64,000 nucleotides of DNA from Cohnella sp. GbtcB17 (GCF_019091135.1 NZ_JAGXJW010000025.1:43657-107656); one strand, 5' to 3'; shown: positions 8,595 through 17,991, counted from the first letter of the stretch. Translations and numbers: made by a program. The notes: a model not told the origin generated them from the letters alone.

Positions 8595-8996
8595 GTGATT
8601 ACGATTTCGGATTTTTTGCAAATCAAAGGCTTGACCGGAGAACTCAAGGTGTCTCACAAAAAAGGCCCGTTCGGGTTGACCTTGTCGACGCGCGAGCTTG
8701 TCGTGCAAAAGCCGCATATGAACTATTACATCTTGTTCGATCATATCGTCAGCATCGTTCCCTGCGAGAGCGTCCGGCTTGATCGCAAGGCGATGAGAGC
8801 GGCCCGCACGGCGAGCGGCGAGATCGCCTACGGCTCGATCGCGGCGGGGAGCGCGTATTACGCGGTGTATGCGAAAGAAGTCGTCGTGCATCACCGCGGC
8901 GGCATTCATCGCACGGGACCGATGGAATTCAGGCTGCCGATCTACAAGCGGCTGATCGAGGAACTGGCGAGATACGGCGGGCTGACGGTTATTTAA
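8595..8996 (+). CDS. Conserved hypothetical protein, 133 residues
   Basis: A compact protein with alternating strands and a hydrophilic surface, with no membrane segment and no familiar motif. It contains SHKKGPFGLTLSTRELVVQK and HRTGPMEFRLPIYKRLIEEL; the first part looks like a PH-like or small-barrel fold, but this is a guess. GGGAGGAAGGTGAT is an unusually strong ribosome-binding region that overlaps the GTG at 8595, so the real start may be this GTG or a rare codon just after it (ATT 8604, TTG 8616). A shared terminator separates it from bioY. Confidence 0.55.
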   Translation: MITISDFLQIKGLTGELKVSHKKGPFGLTLSTRELVVQKPHMNYYILFDHIVSIVPCESVRLDRKAMRAARTASGEIAYGSIAAGSAYYAVYAKEVVVHHRGGIHRTGPMEFRLPIYKRLIEELARYGGLTVI

Positions 8997-9035
8997 TTGC
9001 TGCGCCCGCCGCTTTCCGTTGTACCCGATAAAGCG

Positions 9036-9082
9036 AAAAGATCGCCCTTCCTCCGGGATTGGCCGAAAGAGGGCGATCTTTT
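9036..9082. terminator. Bidirectional terminator between convergent genes
   Basis: AAAAGATCGCCC at 9036-9047 pairs with GGGCGATCTTTT at 9071-9082, giving an A/T-flanked stem usable from both sides. Confidence 0.75.
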
Positions 9083-9120
9083 GCATGTCGGGGGAGATCG
9101 GAAGCGGCCGGCGTCGGCCG

Positions 9121-9780
9121 TCAGCGCCCCGACAGTCGCTTGAGCGTGACAGCCAGCGCCGGACGCAGCGCGGCGATCAGAATCGCGGCCGCTGCGCCTT
9201 TGACGAGATCGCCGGGGAGAAACGGATAGCAGGCGCCGATCAACGCCGCATGCAGCGAGAGATGCGCTTTGTATGCATACCAGGGTACGCCGCCCACATA
9301 GGCAAGCGCGATGCCGAACAGGAGGATCGAAGCGACGAGCAGGACGTATGTACGCGTCGTGGCCTTGCGGCCTTGGCGAAATAGACGATCTGCCGTCATC
9401 CCGATGAACAGCGCCTGGAACGGGAACATCCATATAAAACCGCCGGTCGGACCGAAAACGGTCGCGAGCCCGCCTCGTCCGTGCAGGAGCGGCAGCCCGG
9501 CCGCGGCGAGCAGCACGACCAGCGCGATGCTGGAAAAGCCGAGTCGCGCGCCGAGCAGTCCGCCGGCGAGCATGACGGCCAGCGTCTGGAGCGTGATAGG
9601 AACGGCCGTGAAGCCGAGCGGCACCGATACGTAGCTGAAGGCGATGAACAGTGCGGCGAACAGCGCGGTAAACACCGTTTTGCCGATCCAGACGGATGGG
9701 GCGGGTTGCCGGATGACAGTCGTGTCGGCTTCGCGGCCGGCGTCGCTCGATGCGGATGACGATCGATTTGGTAAAGACAT
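9121..9780 (-). CDS. bioY: Biotin ECF transporter substrate-binding protein BioY
   Basis: A 219-residue membrane protein with about six hydrophobic segments and the BioY hallmarks: FTAVPITLQTLAVMLAGGLLG, a glycine-rich GLPLLHGRGGL loop, the GPTGGF motif and a C-terminal YPFLPGDLVKG. BioY is the high-affinity biotin-binding S component and needs an ATPase/T module for efficient import. ATG 9780 is eight bases from GGAG. A BirA-type palindrome lies directly upstream, so repression by biotin-bound BirA is expected. A predicted ATPase/T polypeptide is encoded divergently. Confidence 0.93.
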   Translation of the reverse strand: MSLPNRSSSASSDAGREADTTVIRQPAPSVWIGKTVFTALFAALFIAFSYVSVPLGFTAVPITLQTLAVMLAGGLLGARLGFSSIALVVLLAAAGLPLLHGRGGLATVFGPTGGFIWMFPFQALFIGMTADRLFRQGRKATTRTYVLLVASILLFGIALAYVGGVPWYAYKAHLSLHAALIGACYPFLPGDLVKGAAAAILIAALRPALAVTLKRLSGR

Positions 9781-9799
9781 TGTCAATTCTCCTCTCAAA

Positions 9800-9830
9800 T
9801 GTTAACCTAGAATCACATTGGTGGTTAACA
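9800..9830. promoter_or_regulatory. BirA-type biotin operator between bioY and the ECF module gene
   Basis: The perfect inverted repeat TGTTAACC (9800-9807), 15-base spacer, GGTTAACA (9823-9830) has the form of Firmicute BirA operators. On the minus strand TTGTTA overlaps it as a likely bioY -35. On the plus strand TTGGTG (9818-9823), a 17-base spacer and TAGCAT (9841-9846) would drive the ECF gene, so one site could repress both directions. Confidence 0.8.
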
Positions 9831-9879
9831 ATTGGAATTCTAGCATGGGAATACCGGTTTGGGAAGAGGGAATTCGGCA

Positions 9880-12567
9880 ATGACGGAAACGATAGATTCG
9901 GAAGCCGTTAAATTGTCCGGCAGCTTGCCGCTTGTCCTCAAAGGGATGTCTGTCCGCCGAGAGGAGGCAGCCGGCGAGGCGACGGGGCATGCCGCGGCGC
10001 TGCTGGATCGGATCGACCTGACGCTGTCGCCGGGCGAATGGCTGTATGTCGTCGGGACGAACGGCAGCGGCAAGTCGACGCTGGGGAAAATCGTCGCGGG
10101 TCTCGGCATTCCCGGGGAGCTGCGCGCCGAGCGTTGGGAGCGCGGCTTCGCGGGGAACGCTCCGGCGCCTTATGTCATGCAGCAGCCGGATGCACAGCTC
10201 TTCGCGACGACGCCCAGGGAAGAGATCGTATTCGCACTCGAATGGCTCGGCGTGAGCGGCGCCGCCATCCATCGTCTGGCGAACGAGGCGCTGGACGAAG
10301 TCGGTCTTGCGGCGGCTGCAGACTTGCCGTGGAGCGAGCTGTCCGGCGGACAGCGGCAGCTGGCGGCCGTCGCGGCTGCGGCGGCGGGGCATGCGCCGCT
10401 GCTCGTTCTGGACGAGGCGACCTCGATGCTCGACGGCGAGTCGCAATCGCTCGCGCGGAAGCTGGCACAGAGGAGACAGCGCGAAGGCGCGGCGGTCGTC
10501 TGGATCACGCAGCGAATCGAGGAGCTTGAGCAAGACCCCGAACGCCGGGTTGTTGCGCTTGCCGCCGGGCGGCTCATTTACGACGGCAAGGCGCATGCGT
10601 TTTTGTACGGCGAAGCGCAAGGCAAGGCTGGCGCGTCCGTGCCTCCCTGTTTACTGGCGGGGCTTCGGCTGCCGTTCCGCGCCGAGCTTGAGCGGGAGGT
10701 CGAGCAACGTCGTCGTTTGGCCGGTCGCGTACGGGCTGCCGGATCGCCGCACGAATTCGAGCGGCCGACGAATTTGGCGGCCCAAGCGGAGGGGCCTGCA
10801 ACACCGTCCGAGACGCCTTCCGAGACGCCTTCCGAGGCGCCGTCCTATGCGCAGCAAGCGCTGCGCATTGAGGGCCTCCGGCTGCGCGCCGACGATCACG
10901 GCGACCTGCCCGGGGGCAGGCCGCTGACGCTGGTCCCCGGCCGCATCGTCGTCCTTCTCGGTCCGAATGGCTCAGGCAAGACGCATCTGCTTGAGCTCGC
11001 GGCGGGCTTGCGCGAGGCTAAGGACATTCGGACTTTTTTTGAGGACATGCCGTCGCTGAGGCCTGTCGCCGAGAATAAAGCCGCGCGCCGCCTTCGAATG
11101 CTCGCTTACAGCTACGCCGGACAGTCGCCCGAGGATCAATTGTTCGCGCGCACGGTCGAAGAAGAGCTCGACTATGTGATCCGGCCTTATCATTTGGACA
11201 AGGAGGCGCGCGGAGAGAGGAAGGGCGACGCGCTGCAAGCGGTCGGCTTCGGAACGGCGTGGCTCGATCGGGATCCGTTTGCCATGAGCGGCGGGGAGCG
11301 GCGCCGGACGGCGCTCGCCTGCGCGCTCGCGGCGCCGGCGTCATGGCTGCTGCTGGACGAGCCGACGGCAGGACTCGATGCCCAAGGCTGCGATCGTCTG
11401 GCGCGAAGCCTTAAGGAGGAAAGATATAAGGGACGCGGCATTTTGCTCGTATCCCACGATCCCGACTGGGCGATGCCGCTCGCGGATGAACTCCTGCTGC
11501 TCGGTGAGGACGGCGAGCTTCGGCACTGCAGCCGGCCCGCGCTTCTGGAGCATCCCGAGTGGTGGGTGGAGGCCGGGCTTCGCCTGCCGCCATCGTATGA
11601 AGCGGCTCGGGAAGCGTGGCGTCTTGGACTTGCGGAACGGCAGTGCTGGAGGCCGGCAGACGTTGCTGCGTTTAACCGAGGACGAGGACCGGACAGCGCT
11701 GGCGATGCAGCTGCGATTAATAGGGGAGACGGGCGAATCGCCGGCGCCGCCGTCGCGATCGGGACAGCGGACGGCGCGCCGCCAAAGGAGCGAAAACTTC
11801 CGAAGGCCGTCGCTCGGCGCAATCGGCTGTCCGCCTTCGATCCGAGAGCGATATGGCTCGGATATGTGGCTTTGTCGCTGTCCATGTTCGCGGCGCCCGG
11901 GTGGAGCGGGTTGGCGGCGTCGGCCGCGCTGACGGCGGCGGTCGTCGGGCTCGCCCGGCTGCCGCTGGGCGAATATAAAGGACCGCTGTTCGCGTTCGCG
12001 CTGTTCGCGTTCACATCCGCCGCCTTATCCGGCTTGACGGGGAGCAGCGGTGAGAGCGGCGCCTGGTGGCATGCCGCGGACAGTCTCGCGACGTTTAGAT
12101 CGTTCGCGAAAACGTGGCTCGTGCTCGCGATCGGAATCGCGCTGCCGGCCGCCATTCCGCCGCTTCGCCTGCGGCGCGCGCTCACGCAAGCGCTGCCGCG
12201 AAAGGGCGGCGCGGGACGGCGGTCGCAGCGTCTCGTCCTAACCGTGACGCTGCTCCTGCGATTTGTCCCGCAGCTGCTCGCGGAGTGGAACCGTTTTGCG
12301 CGCATCGCTTTGGCGCGCGGCAAGGACATCGGGCGTTCGCCGGCTGCGGCGCTGCGCAAGCTGCGCAGCACGGCCGTGCCGTTTATGCTGGCACTGTTCC
12401 GGATGGGAGAGACGGTGACGCTGGCGCTCGAGAGCCGCGGGATCGGACGGCGAGACGCGCCGACCGAAGCGGAGCGTCTGCGCTGGCAAACGCGCGACAG
12501 CATACTGCTGGCTGTGATCGCGCTTGCGTGCGCGGCCTTGATGCTATCAAGCCGTTTTTTTACCTAG
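9880..12567 (+). CDS. One-chain ECF transporter energizing module: two ATPase domains fused to an EcfT domain
   Basis: An 895-residue polypeptide. ATPase 1 has Walker A GTNGSGKST (59-67), Q-loop MQQPDAQLF, signature LSGGQRQ (154) and Walker B LVLDEA (Asp178). After a linker with TPSETPSETPSEAPS comes ATPase 2: Walker A GPNGSGKT (361), QSPEDQLF, MSGGERRR (469), LLLDEPTAGLD (Asp493) and LLVSHD. From about residue 650 there are several membrane segments and the two EcfT-type coupling motifs, ARG (812-814) and SRG (852-854). In most ECF systems these are three proteins (EcfA, EcfA', EcfT). Shared operator and divergence with bioY indicate biotin import. ATPase 1's Walker B is followed by ATSM rather than the more common PT. 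ATG 9880 follows GAAGAGGG. Confidence 0.88.
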   Translation: MTETIDSEAVKLSGSLPLVLKGMSVRREEAAGEATGHAAALLDRIDLTLSPGEWLYVVGTNGSGKSTLGKIVAGLGIPGELRAERWERGFAGNAPAPYVMQQPDAQLFATTPREEIVFALEWLGVSGAAIHRLANEALDEVGLAAAADLPWSELSGGQRQLAAVAAAAAGHAPLLVLDEATSMLDGESQSLARKLAQRRQREGAAVVWITQRIEELEQDPERRVVALAAGRLIYDGKAHAFLYGEAQGKAGASVPPCLLAGLRLPFRAELEREVEQRRRLAGRVRAAGSPHEFERPTNLAAQAEGPATPSETPSETPSEAPSYAQQALRIEGLRLRADDHGDLPGGRPLTLVPGRIVVLLGPNGSGKTHLLELAAGLREAKDIRTFFEDMPSLRPVAENKAARRLRMLAYSYAGQSPEDQLFARTVEEELDYVIRPYHLDKEARGERKGDALQAVGFGTAWLDRDPFAMSGGERRRTALACALAAPASWLLLDEPTAGLDAQGCDRLARSLKEERYKGRGILLVSHDPDWAMPLADELLLLGEDGELRHCSRPALLEHPEWWVEAGLRLPPSYEAAREAWRLGLAERQCWRPADVAAFNRGRGPDSAGDAAAINRGDGRIAGAAVAIGTADGAPPKERKLPKAVARRNRLSAFDPRAIWLGYVALSLSMFAAPGWSGLAASAALTAAVVGLARLPLGEYKGPLFAFALFAFTSAALSGLTGSSGESGAWWHAADSLATFRSFAKTWLVLAIGIALPAAIPPLRLRRALTQALPRKGGAGRRSQRLVLTVTLLLRFVPQLLAEWNRFARIALARGKDIGRSPAAALRKLRSTAVPFMLALFRMGETVTLALESRGIGRRDAPTEAERLRWQTRDSILLAVIALACAALMLSSRFFT

Positions 12568-12669
12568 CTCCTGTATTTAAGCAAGGGATCGGATGTGTCC
12601 GGAGAAAAGCCTGCACTTTTGCGCGATAGGCGGAAGCGACGCACGGCCCAAGCTCATGTGAAACGGCGA

Positions 12670-13908
12670 TTAAGCCGCCCGCTCCGGCTTCGTGCCGAGC
12701 TGCGCAACGACGGCGGCGACGGTCGCGATCGCGGCGCCGAACGCGAATCCCGCCTTCAGTCCGCCGCCGGCGTTCAGCCACCCGGCGAGATAAGGGCCGG
12801 CAAACATGCCGATGGCGTAGACGGATTGGTAAAAGCCCATCGCCGTCGCGCGTTCGGAAGGGCGAATGTCCTTAATCGCGAGTCCGAGCAGAAGCGGCAA
12901 GTACAAGCCTTGCGCCACGCCGTTGACCGCCTGCGTGGCCAGCAGGCCGGCATAGCCGCCGCTGAACGGAATGAGCGCCGTGCAGACCGCGGCCAGCAAG
13001 AAGCCGCATACGAGCACGCGCCGCGTGCCGAAGCGAGGGGCGATATAGCGGCCTGTCCACAGGGAGACGAGCGCGTGCGGCACCATGAAGGCGACGACGA
13101 GGCCGGTAAGCCCGTTTTTGCCTGCGCCGTACGCGACGGCTTGCAGCGGCGTAAAGCCGAACATCGTAATGAACAGGACGCAATGGGCAAGCAAGGACAG
13201 CAACGAAACGATCTGCAGCTGCCGCGCGTCCCGAAGAAGCGCCAGCGTCCCTCTTTTGCCGGCGTTCTCCTCAACAGACGCGGCCTTCGAGTCAACCGCA
13301 GCCGCCGAGCGCGGTTCGCGGACGAAGACGACAAGCGCGCCGCCGGCGGCGGCAATGGCGATGCCGGCCAAGAAAGCGGCGTTCCAGTCGCCGGATCCGG
13401 CCAGATAGCCGCTCAACGTCATACCGCCGAGTTGTCCGACTACAGTCAGGAAGCTCAGGGTGCTCATCGCCTTCCCCGACTGCGACGGCGGATAATACGA
13501 GGCGTACAGCACGGTGAACGGCACCCAGGTCGATGCGCAGATGCCGGCCACCAGCCTGCCGGACAGAGGTCCGAGTGAGCCTCCTACATACATAAACAGC
13601 GCGCAGCTGAGCAGTCCGGCGGCCATGCCGACGAAAAGAAAAGGCTTGCGTCTGCTGAGGCGGTCCGAATACAGGCCAAGCGGGAAGCGAATGAGCACCT
13701 GCGTTAGTCCGTAGCTGCCGACGATAAGCCCGATCGTGCCGAGCGGCAGGCCGCGATCCTCAAGGAAAGGCGTCAGAATCGGGACGTAAATGTACATTGT
13801 CGCCCAGTAGAGCAGCGTAGCGGCAGCAAAAACGACATGGTCTCTGGCAGTAATGGCGCGTGGACTGGCGGCAGCTGTTCGCTCCGTCAATAACGGCATG
13901 TTCAACAT
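12670..13908 (-). CDS. MFS transporter
   Basis: A 412-residue protein with about twelve hydrophobic segments. The loop after segment 2 reads GLYSDRLSRRKPFL, which matches the major-facilitator motif A, and the two-half layout with a charged central region (VREPRSAAAVDSKAASVEEN) is usual for drug/H+ antiporter-like members. The substrate cannot be told from the sequence. ATG 13908 follows GGAGG by four bases; TTG 13905 has better spacing and is possible. The gene is convergent with the ECF gene and divergent from the flavoprotein gene, with no obvious terminator in the 100 bases after either end. Confidence 0.85.
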   Translation of the reverse strand: MLNMPLLTERTAAASPRAITARDHVVFAAATLLYWATMYIYVPILTPFLEDRGLPLGTIGLIVGSYGLTQVLIRFPLGLYSDRLSRRKPFLFVGMAAGLLSCALFMYVGGSLGPLSGRLVAGICASTWVPFTVLYASYYPPSQSGKAMSTLSFLTVVGQLGGMTLSGYLAGSGDWNAAFLAGIAIAAAGGALVVFVREPRSAAAVDSKAASVEENAGKRGTLALLRDARQLQIVSLLSLLAHCVLFITMFGFTPLQAVAYGAGKNGLTGLVVAFMVPHALVSLWTGRYIAPRFGTRRVLVCGFLLAAVCTALIPFSGGYAGLLATQAVNGVAQGLYLPLLLGLAIKDIRPSERATAMGFYQSVYAIGMFAGPYLAGWLNAGGGLKAGFAFGAAIATVAAVVAQLGTKPERAA

Positions 13909-14125
13909 ATAGCCTCCATTCATAAACCGGTTCTTCTACTTTAACCGAGCTGACCGGCGAGGGGAAGACCGGATATGCGACGTTATCGTTGTTTGCGGCG
14001 CCCCCGTTTCGACCGCCCCAACGCGTATTAGGGGCTATCGTCCCGATTCGATGCTCCTCCCGGCCCCGCGAACCGATGACGAATCCGGTGACCGCCGTAA
14101 CTGCCGACATGACGGAGGATGGCGC

Positions 14126-14131
14126 TATACT
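14126..14131 (+). promoter_or_regulatory. Likely -10 of the flavoprotein gene
   Basis: TATACT, about 30 bases before ATG 14162. I see no good -35 match. Confidence 0.4.
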
Positions 14132-14161
14132 TTTTCCGTCAGGCATAAGAGGAGGGATCGG

Positions 14162-15415
14162 ATGACCGCGTCGTACGACGTTATCATCGTAGGAGCGAGG
14201 ATCGCCGGGGCTACGCTGGCCTGGGAGCTGTCAAGGCTGGGGCTGCGGACGCTGCTGCTCGATCGCGCCGAATTTCCGAGCGACACGTTGTCCACGCACA
14301 ACGTTTATGCGAACACGCTGTCCAGGTTCAGGGAGATGGGCATACTGGACGACTTGCTCGCCACGGGAACCCCGCTCTACAATCGCGCGCACATCAACTT
14401 TGAGGGCGCCGTGATCGACGGACGCTTCCCCGCGGTGGACGGCATCGACGGCTGTCTGTGCGTAAAGCGCAAATACATCGACGATATTTTGTTCCGGCAT
14501 GCGCAAGCTCAAACGGGCGTGACGGCGATGAGCGGATTTCGCGCGACCTCGCTCATCCGCGGCGATGACGGCGCGGTGACAGGCGTGACCGGCGTCACGA
14601 AGGAAGGGCGGGTGATGTCGTTCGCAGCCTCGCTCGTCGTGGGCGCCGACGGGCGCCGGTCGTCCGTCAGGCAGTGGACGGGCGCCGAGCGGCGAATCGC
14701 CGTGCCGACCGACTATGCTTCGTATGTCGCGTATGTGGACGGCTACGATCAGGGCGATGAACGATTCGTGGAGTTTTACAAGCAGGGCGACAAACTGGCG
14801 ATCGCTTTTCCGACGAGCGATGCGCAATACGTCCTCGGGTTCATGTTCCCGCTGACCGACGCCGATCGCATCGAGCGGCTGCGCCATGAGACCGAGCAGG
14901 GCCTGCGGGCGCTCGCCGAAGAAGGCTTGTCCGCGACGGACTTCCCGGCGCGGCTGCGAGGCGCGACGTTCGCGGGGCGCATACGCGCGCTGCTCGGCTA
15001 CGACAACGATTGGCATCAGGGCATGGGCAAAGGCTGGGCGCTCGTCGGCGACGCCTTCTCGTTCAAAGACCCGGCCATCGGCCAGGGGATGCACGACGCC
15101 GTATTCGGCGCAGGGCTGCTGGCGCGGACGCTGTCGGACTACCGGCCTGCGCAGTGGTCCGGCGCATGGGAAGAGATGGCCGCCCGGTACGAGGAAGGAA
15201 TGAAGGCTAAGCTGATGAGCCGCTTCGAGATCGGCTGTCAGATGACACGAAACGCGCCTCTTCCGCCGGAGCTGCTCGGCGCTTATCGTTTGATCGGCTC
15301 GGACGAACAGGCGACGCGCACCTTTCTCGGCATGTACAACTACACTTTCGAGCCCGGGGATATCGACCGCGAGGCGGGACGATTGTTCGCAGCGCTACAA
15401 TTGCCGAGCGCATAG
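14162..15415 (+). CDS. FAD-dependent oxidoreductase / monooxygenase-like
   Basis: A 417-residue flavoprotein of the PHBH/geranylgeranyl-reductase-like group. It starts with the dinucleotide-binding motif VIIVGARIAGATLAWELSRLG, has SLVVGADGRRSSVRQ (the DG motif) in the middle and WALVGDAFSFKDPAIGQGM (the GD motif binding the FAD ribityl chain) near residue 300. Such enzymes hydroxylate or reduce hydrophobic small molecules; the substrate is unknown. ATG 14162 follows AGGAGGG closely. It stands alone and ends at a strong terminator. Confidence 0.85.
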   Translation: MTASYDVIIVGARIAGATLAWELSRLGLRTLLLDRAEFPSDTLSTHNVYANTLSRFREMGILDDLLATGTPLYNRAHINFEGAVIDGRFPAVDGIDGCLCVKRKYIDDILFRHAQAQTGVTAMSGFRATSLIRGDDGAVTGVTGVTKEGRVMSFAASLVVGADGRRSSVRQWTGAERRIAVPTDYASYVAYVDGYDQGDERFVEFYKQGDKLAIAFPTSDAQYVLGFMFPLTDADRIERLRHETEQGLRALAEEGLSATDFPARLRGATFAGRIRALLGYDNDWHQGMGKGWALVGDAFSFKDPAIGQGMHDAVFGAGLLARTLSDYRPAQWSGAWEEMAARYEEGMKAKLMSRFEIGCQMTRNAPLPPELLGAYRLIGSDEQATRTFLGMYNYTFEPGDIDREAGRLFAALQLPSA

Positions 15416-15443
15416 TCTTCAGCTTATCCTATACAGCACACCG

Positions 15444-15465
15444 GACAGCCTTCGGGCTGTCTTTT
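15444..15465 (+). terminator. Rho-independent terminator
   Basis: GACAGCC-TTCG-GGCTGTC followed by TTTT. Confidence 0.85.
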
Positions 15466-15562
15466 ATATTCCTTTTGCGAATACGTAGGAATAAAGGCGC
15501 ATACGGCGAATGTATAGCGTCGGACCTTAATCGCGCTCGACATCGAAGGAAGTGTACAGAAG

Positions 15563-16552
15563 ATGAGTTGCCGACAATGCATGGCAGGGGAGCCCGTGTA
15601 TGAAATACGGCTTGCCGACCCCGCGAACGAAGCGCTGGCCGGCGATATCGCCGGATTTTTGGAACGACGGAGCGCTTCGAATCCAGGCCAAACGGACATC
15701 ATCGCGCTTCGCGAATCCGCGGTGGCCGATTTTTACGATTTTTGCCTCGATCATATGAGCACGGCTTCCATGGATTACCGTGTGAACGACGGGGAGTGGA
15801 AGCCGATCGAGATGCTGCCGGAAGAGCTGCGGGAACGGTGGGTGGAGGGCATCATCGCCGAAGAGCGCGTCGTGCCGTATGCGCAGCCGATCATGACGGG
15901 AAACGGCGAAGTCTACGGTTACGAGGTGCTGGCGCGTTTCAGGGCGGACGACGGCTGGCTGATGCCGCCGGCCGAGGTGTTCGCCGCGGCGAAGCGGCGC
16001 AACCGGCTGTATGCGCTCGATCGCATGTGCCGCTTGGCCGCCGTGCGGAGCGCCGTACATTTGCGGGGCAAAGTGTTCATTAACTTCATTCCGACGTCGA
16101 TTTATTCCCCTCAAAATTGTCTGCGGACGACCATTGCCCTGACGCGAGAACTGGGTATGGAAGCCTCAAGGTTCGTGTTCGAGGTCGTAGAGAGCGAGCA
16201 GGTCGCGGATATCGACCATTTGAAGTCGATTCTGGCCTATTACACCGCACAGGGCTTCAGCTATGCGCTGGACGACGTAGGCGAGGGCTTCAGTACGCCG
16301 GAACTGCTGAGCGAGATCAAGCCGCATTATATGAAGCTGGACCGCGGCTATGCGGACGGCGTGAGCGGCGATCCTGACCGGCAGCGAATGGCCGGCGAGC
16401 TGCTAAGAGCAGCCCGGCAAGTCGGAGCCGTGCCGCTGGCGGAAGGCATCGAGCGCGAGGAGGATTACCGCTGGCTCCGAACGCTGGGGTATCGTCTGTT
16501 TCAAGGCTACTTGTGGGGCAAGCCGGAGCCGATAAAGCCTGCCGATCGCTAA
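15563..16552 (+). CDS. EAL-domain protein (probable c-di-GMP phosphodiesterase)
   Basis: A 329-residue protein. The first 100 residues are a separate domain beginning MSCRQC, a possible metal site. The EAL domain follows with VYGYEVLAR (EVL in place of EAL), FINFIP, FEVVES, the loop ALDDVGEGFST (DDVGEG for DDFGTG), KLDR, AEGIE and FQGYLWGKP. The expected acidic residues, Asn, Lys and final Glu are kept, so hydrolysis of c-di-GMP is plausible. There is no GGDEF, PAS or membrane domain, so it is probably cytoplasmic. It is a single gene facing glgC, with a shared terminator. Confidence 0.85.
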   Translation: MSCRQCMAGEPVYEIRLADPANEALAGDIAGFLERRSASNPGQTDIIALRESAVADFYDFCLDHMSTASMDYRVNDGEWKPIEMLPEELRERWVEGIIAEERVVPYAQPIMTGNGEVYGYEVLARFRADDGWLMPPAEVFAAAKRRNRLYALDRMCRLAAVRSAVHLRGKVFINFIPTSIYSPQNCLRTTIALTRELGMEASRFVFEVVESEQVADIDHLKSILAYYTAQGFSYALDDVGEGFSTPELLSEIKPHYMKLDRGYADGVSGDPDRQRMAGELLRAARQVGAVPLAEGIEREEDYRWLRTLGYRLFQGYLWGKPEPIKPADR

Positions 16553-16597
16553 CTGGCCGCTAACCGGCTGCAATTTTTCAATACGCCATACGTCAAA

Positions 16598-16636
16598 AAA
16601 AGAAGGAGGGCACCCGGTCGGGAGCCCTCCTTCTTC
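16598..16636. terminator. Bidirectional terminator between the EAL gene and glgC
   Basis: AAGAAGGAGGGC pairs with GCCCTCCTTCTT around a GC loop, with A-rich and T-rich flanks. Confidence 0.85.
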
Positions 16637-16647
16637 GGTTGGAGCGA

Positions 16648-17877
16648 CTATTCGGCGATCGTAAGCAGGGCTGCCGGTTGATCCAGCTTGCCGGCGGCAA
16701 CGATGCGGTCCTTCATGTCCTTGATGCGATCAAACGCCGGCGCCATGAAGACGTTCGCCTTGACGCGTTCGCCCGGAGCGATGACGACGATGTCCGAACC
16801 GTCGCCGACTACCGCATAATCCTCGATAATGGCGCCTTCTCCGATGATCGCGCGGTTGATCTTCGCATGCTTGCCGATCTTCGCATGAGGCATGACGACG
16901 CTGTCGCGGATGTGGCTGCTCGCGCCGATCTGGCTGCCGATCGAGACGACGGATCGGTCGATCTCGCCGCGCGCCGCCACGCCCTGATGAATCAGGGAGC
17001 CGCGGATTTGCGCGTGGACGCCCGACGAGAAATGGACGACCGAAGACAGGGCGGAGGCGTTCATCGGCCACTCCGGCGTGCCGACGTGAACGGCGCCGTC
17101 GAGCAGATCCATGTTGGCTTCCCACAGGCTGTCGATCGTGCCCACGTCGCGCCAGTAGCCGCCGAACTTGTAGGCATAGAGCGAATCGCCGTCCGCAAGC
17201 ATCTGCGGAATGACGTCCTTGCCGAAGTCGTGCGAGGAAGCGGGATCTGCAGCATCCTGCATCAGCAGGCGGCGCAGCTCGCTCCAGCGGAATACGTAGA
17301 CGCCCATCGAGGCAAGGTTGCTCTTCGGCGCCGCAGGCTTCTCGGCGAAGTCGACGATGCGGCCTTGTTCGTCCGTACTCATGATGCCGAACCGGCTCGC
17401 TTCCTCCCAGGCGACGTTTTTCACGACGATCGTCGCGCTCGCGCCGCTCTTGCGGTGTGCGGCGAGGAGGGGGGCGTAGTCCATTTGGTAAATATGGTCG
17501 CCGGAGAGGATCAGGACGTCCTCGGGCTCGTGGCTGTCGATATAATCTATATTTTGATAGATGGCGTCGGCCGTGCCTATGTAGCCTTCGCCGCCGAGAC
17601 GATCGGCCGGCAGCAAGGTTTGGCCGCGCTGCACGCGCGGTCCGGCGCTCCATAGTTTAGCTTCGCTCAAATATTGGTGGATGGATTCGGCACGGTACTG
17701 AGTGACGATGCCGATATTATCGATGAAGGAGTTTAAGCAGTTGCTGATCGGAAAATCGATGATGCGTTGTTTTCCACCGAAAGGTACGGCCGGTTTGGCC
17801 CATTGCTGCGTTAACGGATGCAGCCGCTTGCCTTCCCCTCCGGCTAATAGCATGGCTAACACGTTATGCTTGCTCAT
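16648..17877 (-). CDS. glgC: Glucose-1-phosphate adenylyltransferase
   Basis: A 409-residue enzyme that makes ADP-glucose from ATP and glucose-1-phosphate for glycogen synthesis. The N-terminal nucleotidyltransferase domain has MLLAGGEGKRLHPLTQQWAKP and GGKQRIIDFPISNCLNS; ILSGDHIYQMDY carries the metal-binding Asp and EKPAAPKSNLASMG the sugar-phosphate region. The C terminus is a left-handed beta-helix with hexapeptide-type repeats (IGSQIGASSHIRDSVVMPHAKIGKHAKI). ATG 17877 follows AAGGAGG. No other glg gene is adjacent, but a neopullulanase-type amylase lies upstream on the same strand with its own terminator. Confidence 0.93.
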   Translation of the reverse strand: MSKHNVLAMLLAGGEGKRLHPLTQQWAKPAVPFGGKQRIIDFPISNCLNSFIDNIGIVTQYRAESIHQYLSEAKLWSAGPRVQRGQTLLPADRLGGEGYIGTADAIYQNIDYIDSHEPEDVLILSGDHIYQMDYAPLLAAHRKSGASATIVVKNVAWEEASRFGIMSTDEQGRIVDFAEKPAAPKSNLASMGVYVFRWSELRRLLMQDAADPASSHDFGKDVIPQMLADGDSLYAYKFGGYWRDVGTIDSLWEANMDLLDGAVHVGTPEWPMNASALSSVVHFSSGVHAQIRGSLIHQGVAARGEIDRSVVSIGSQIGASSHIRDSVVMPHAKIGKHAKINRAIIGEGAIIEDYAVVGDGSDIVVIAPGERVKANVFMAPAFDRIKDMKDRIVAAGKLDQPAALLTIAE

Positions 17878-17991
17878 CCTCTGCTCTTCCTCCTTGAAAT
17901 GACTGCCAGATCAATCATAGATAGTTATTAACCAACGCTTATATAACTTGAAACTCGAACTTTTTTTTCAATTGTGAACAAAATGTGTCCG

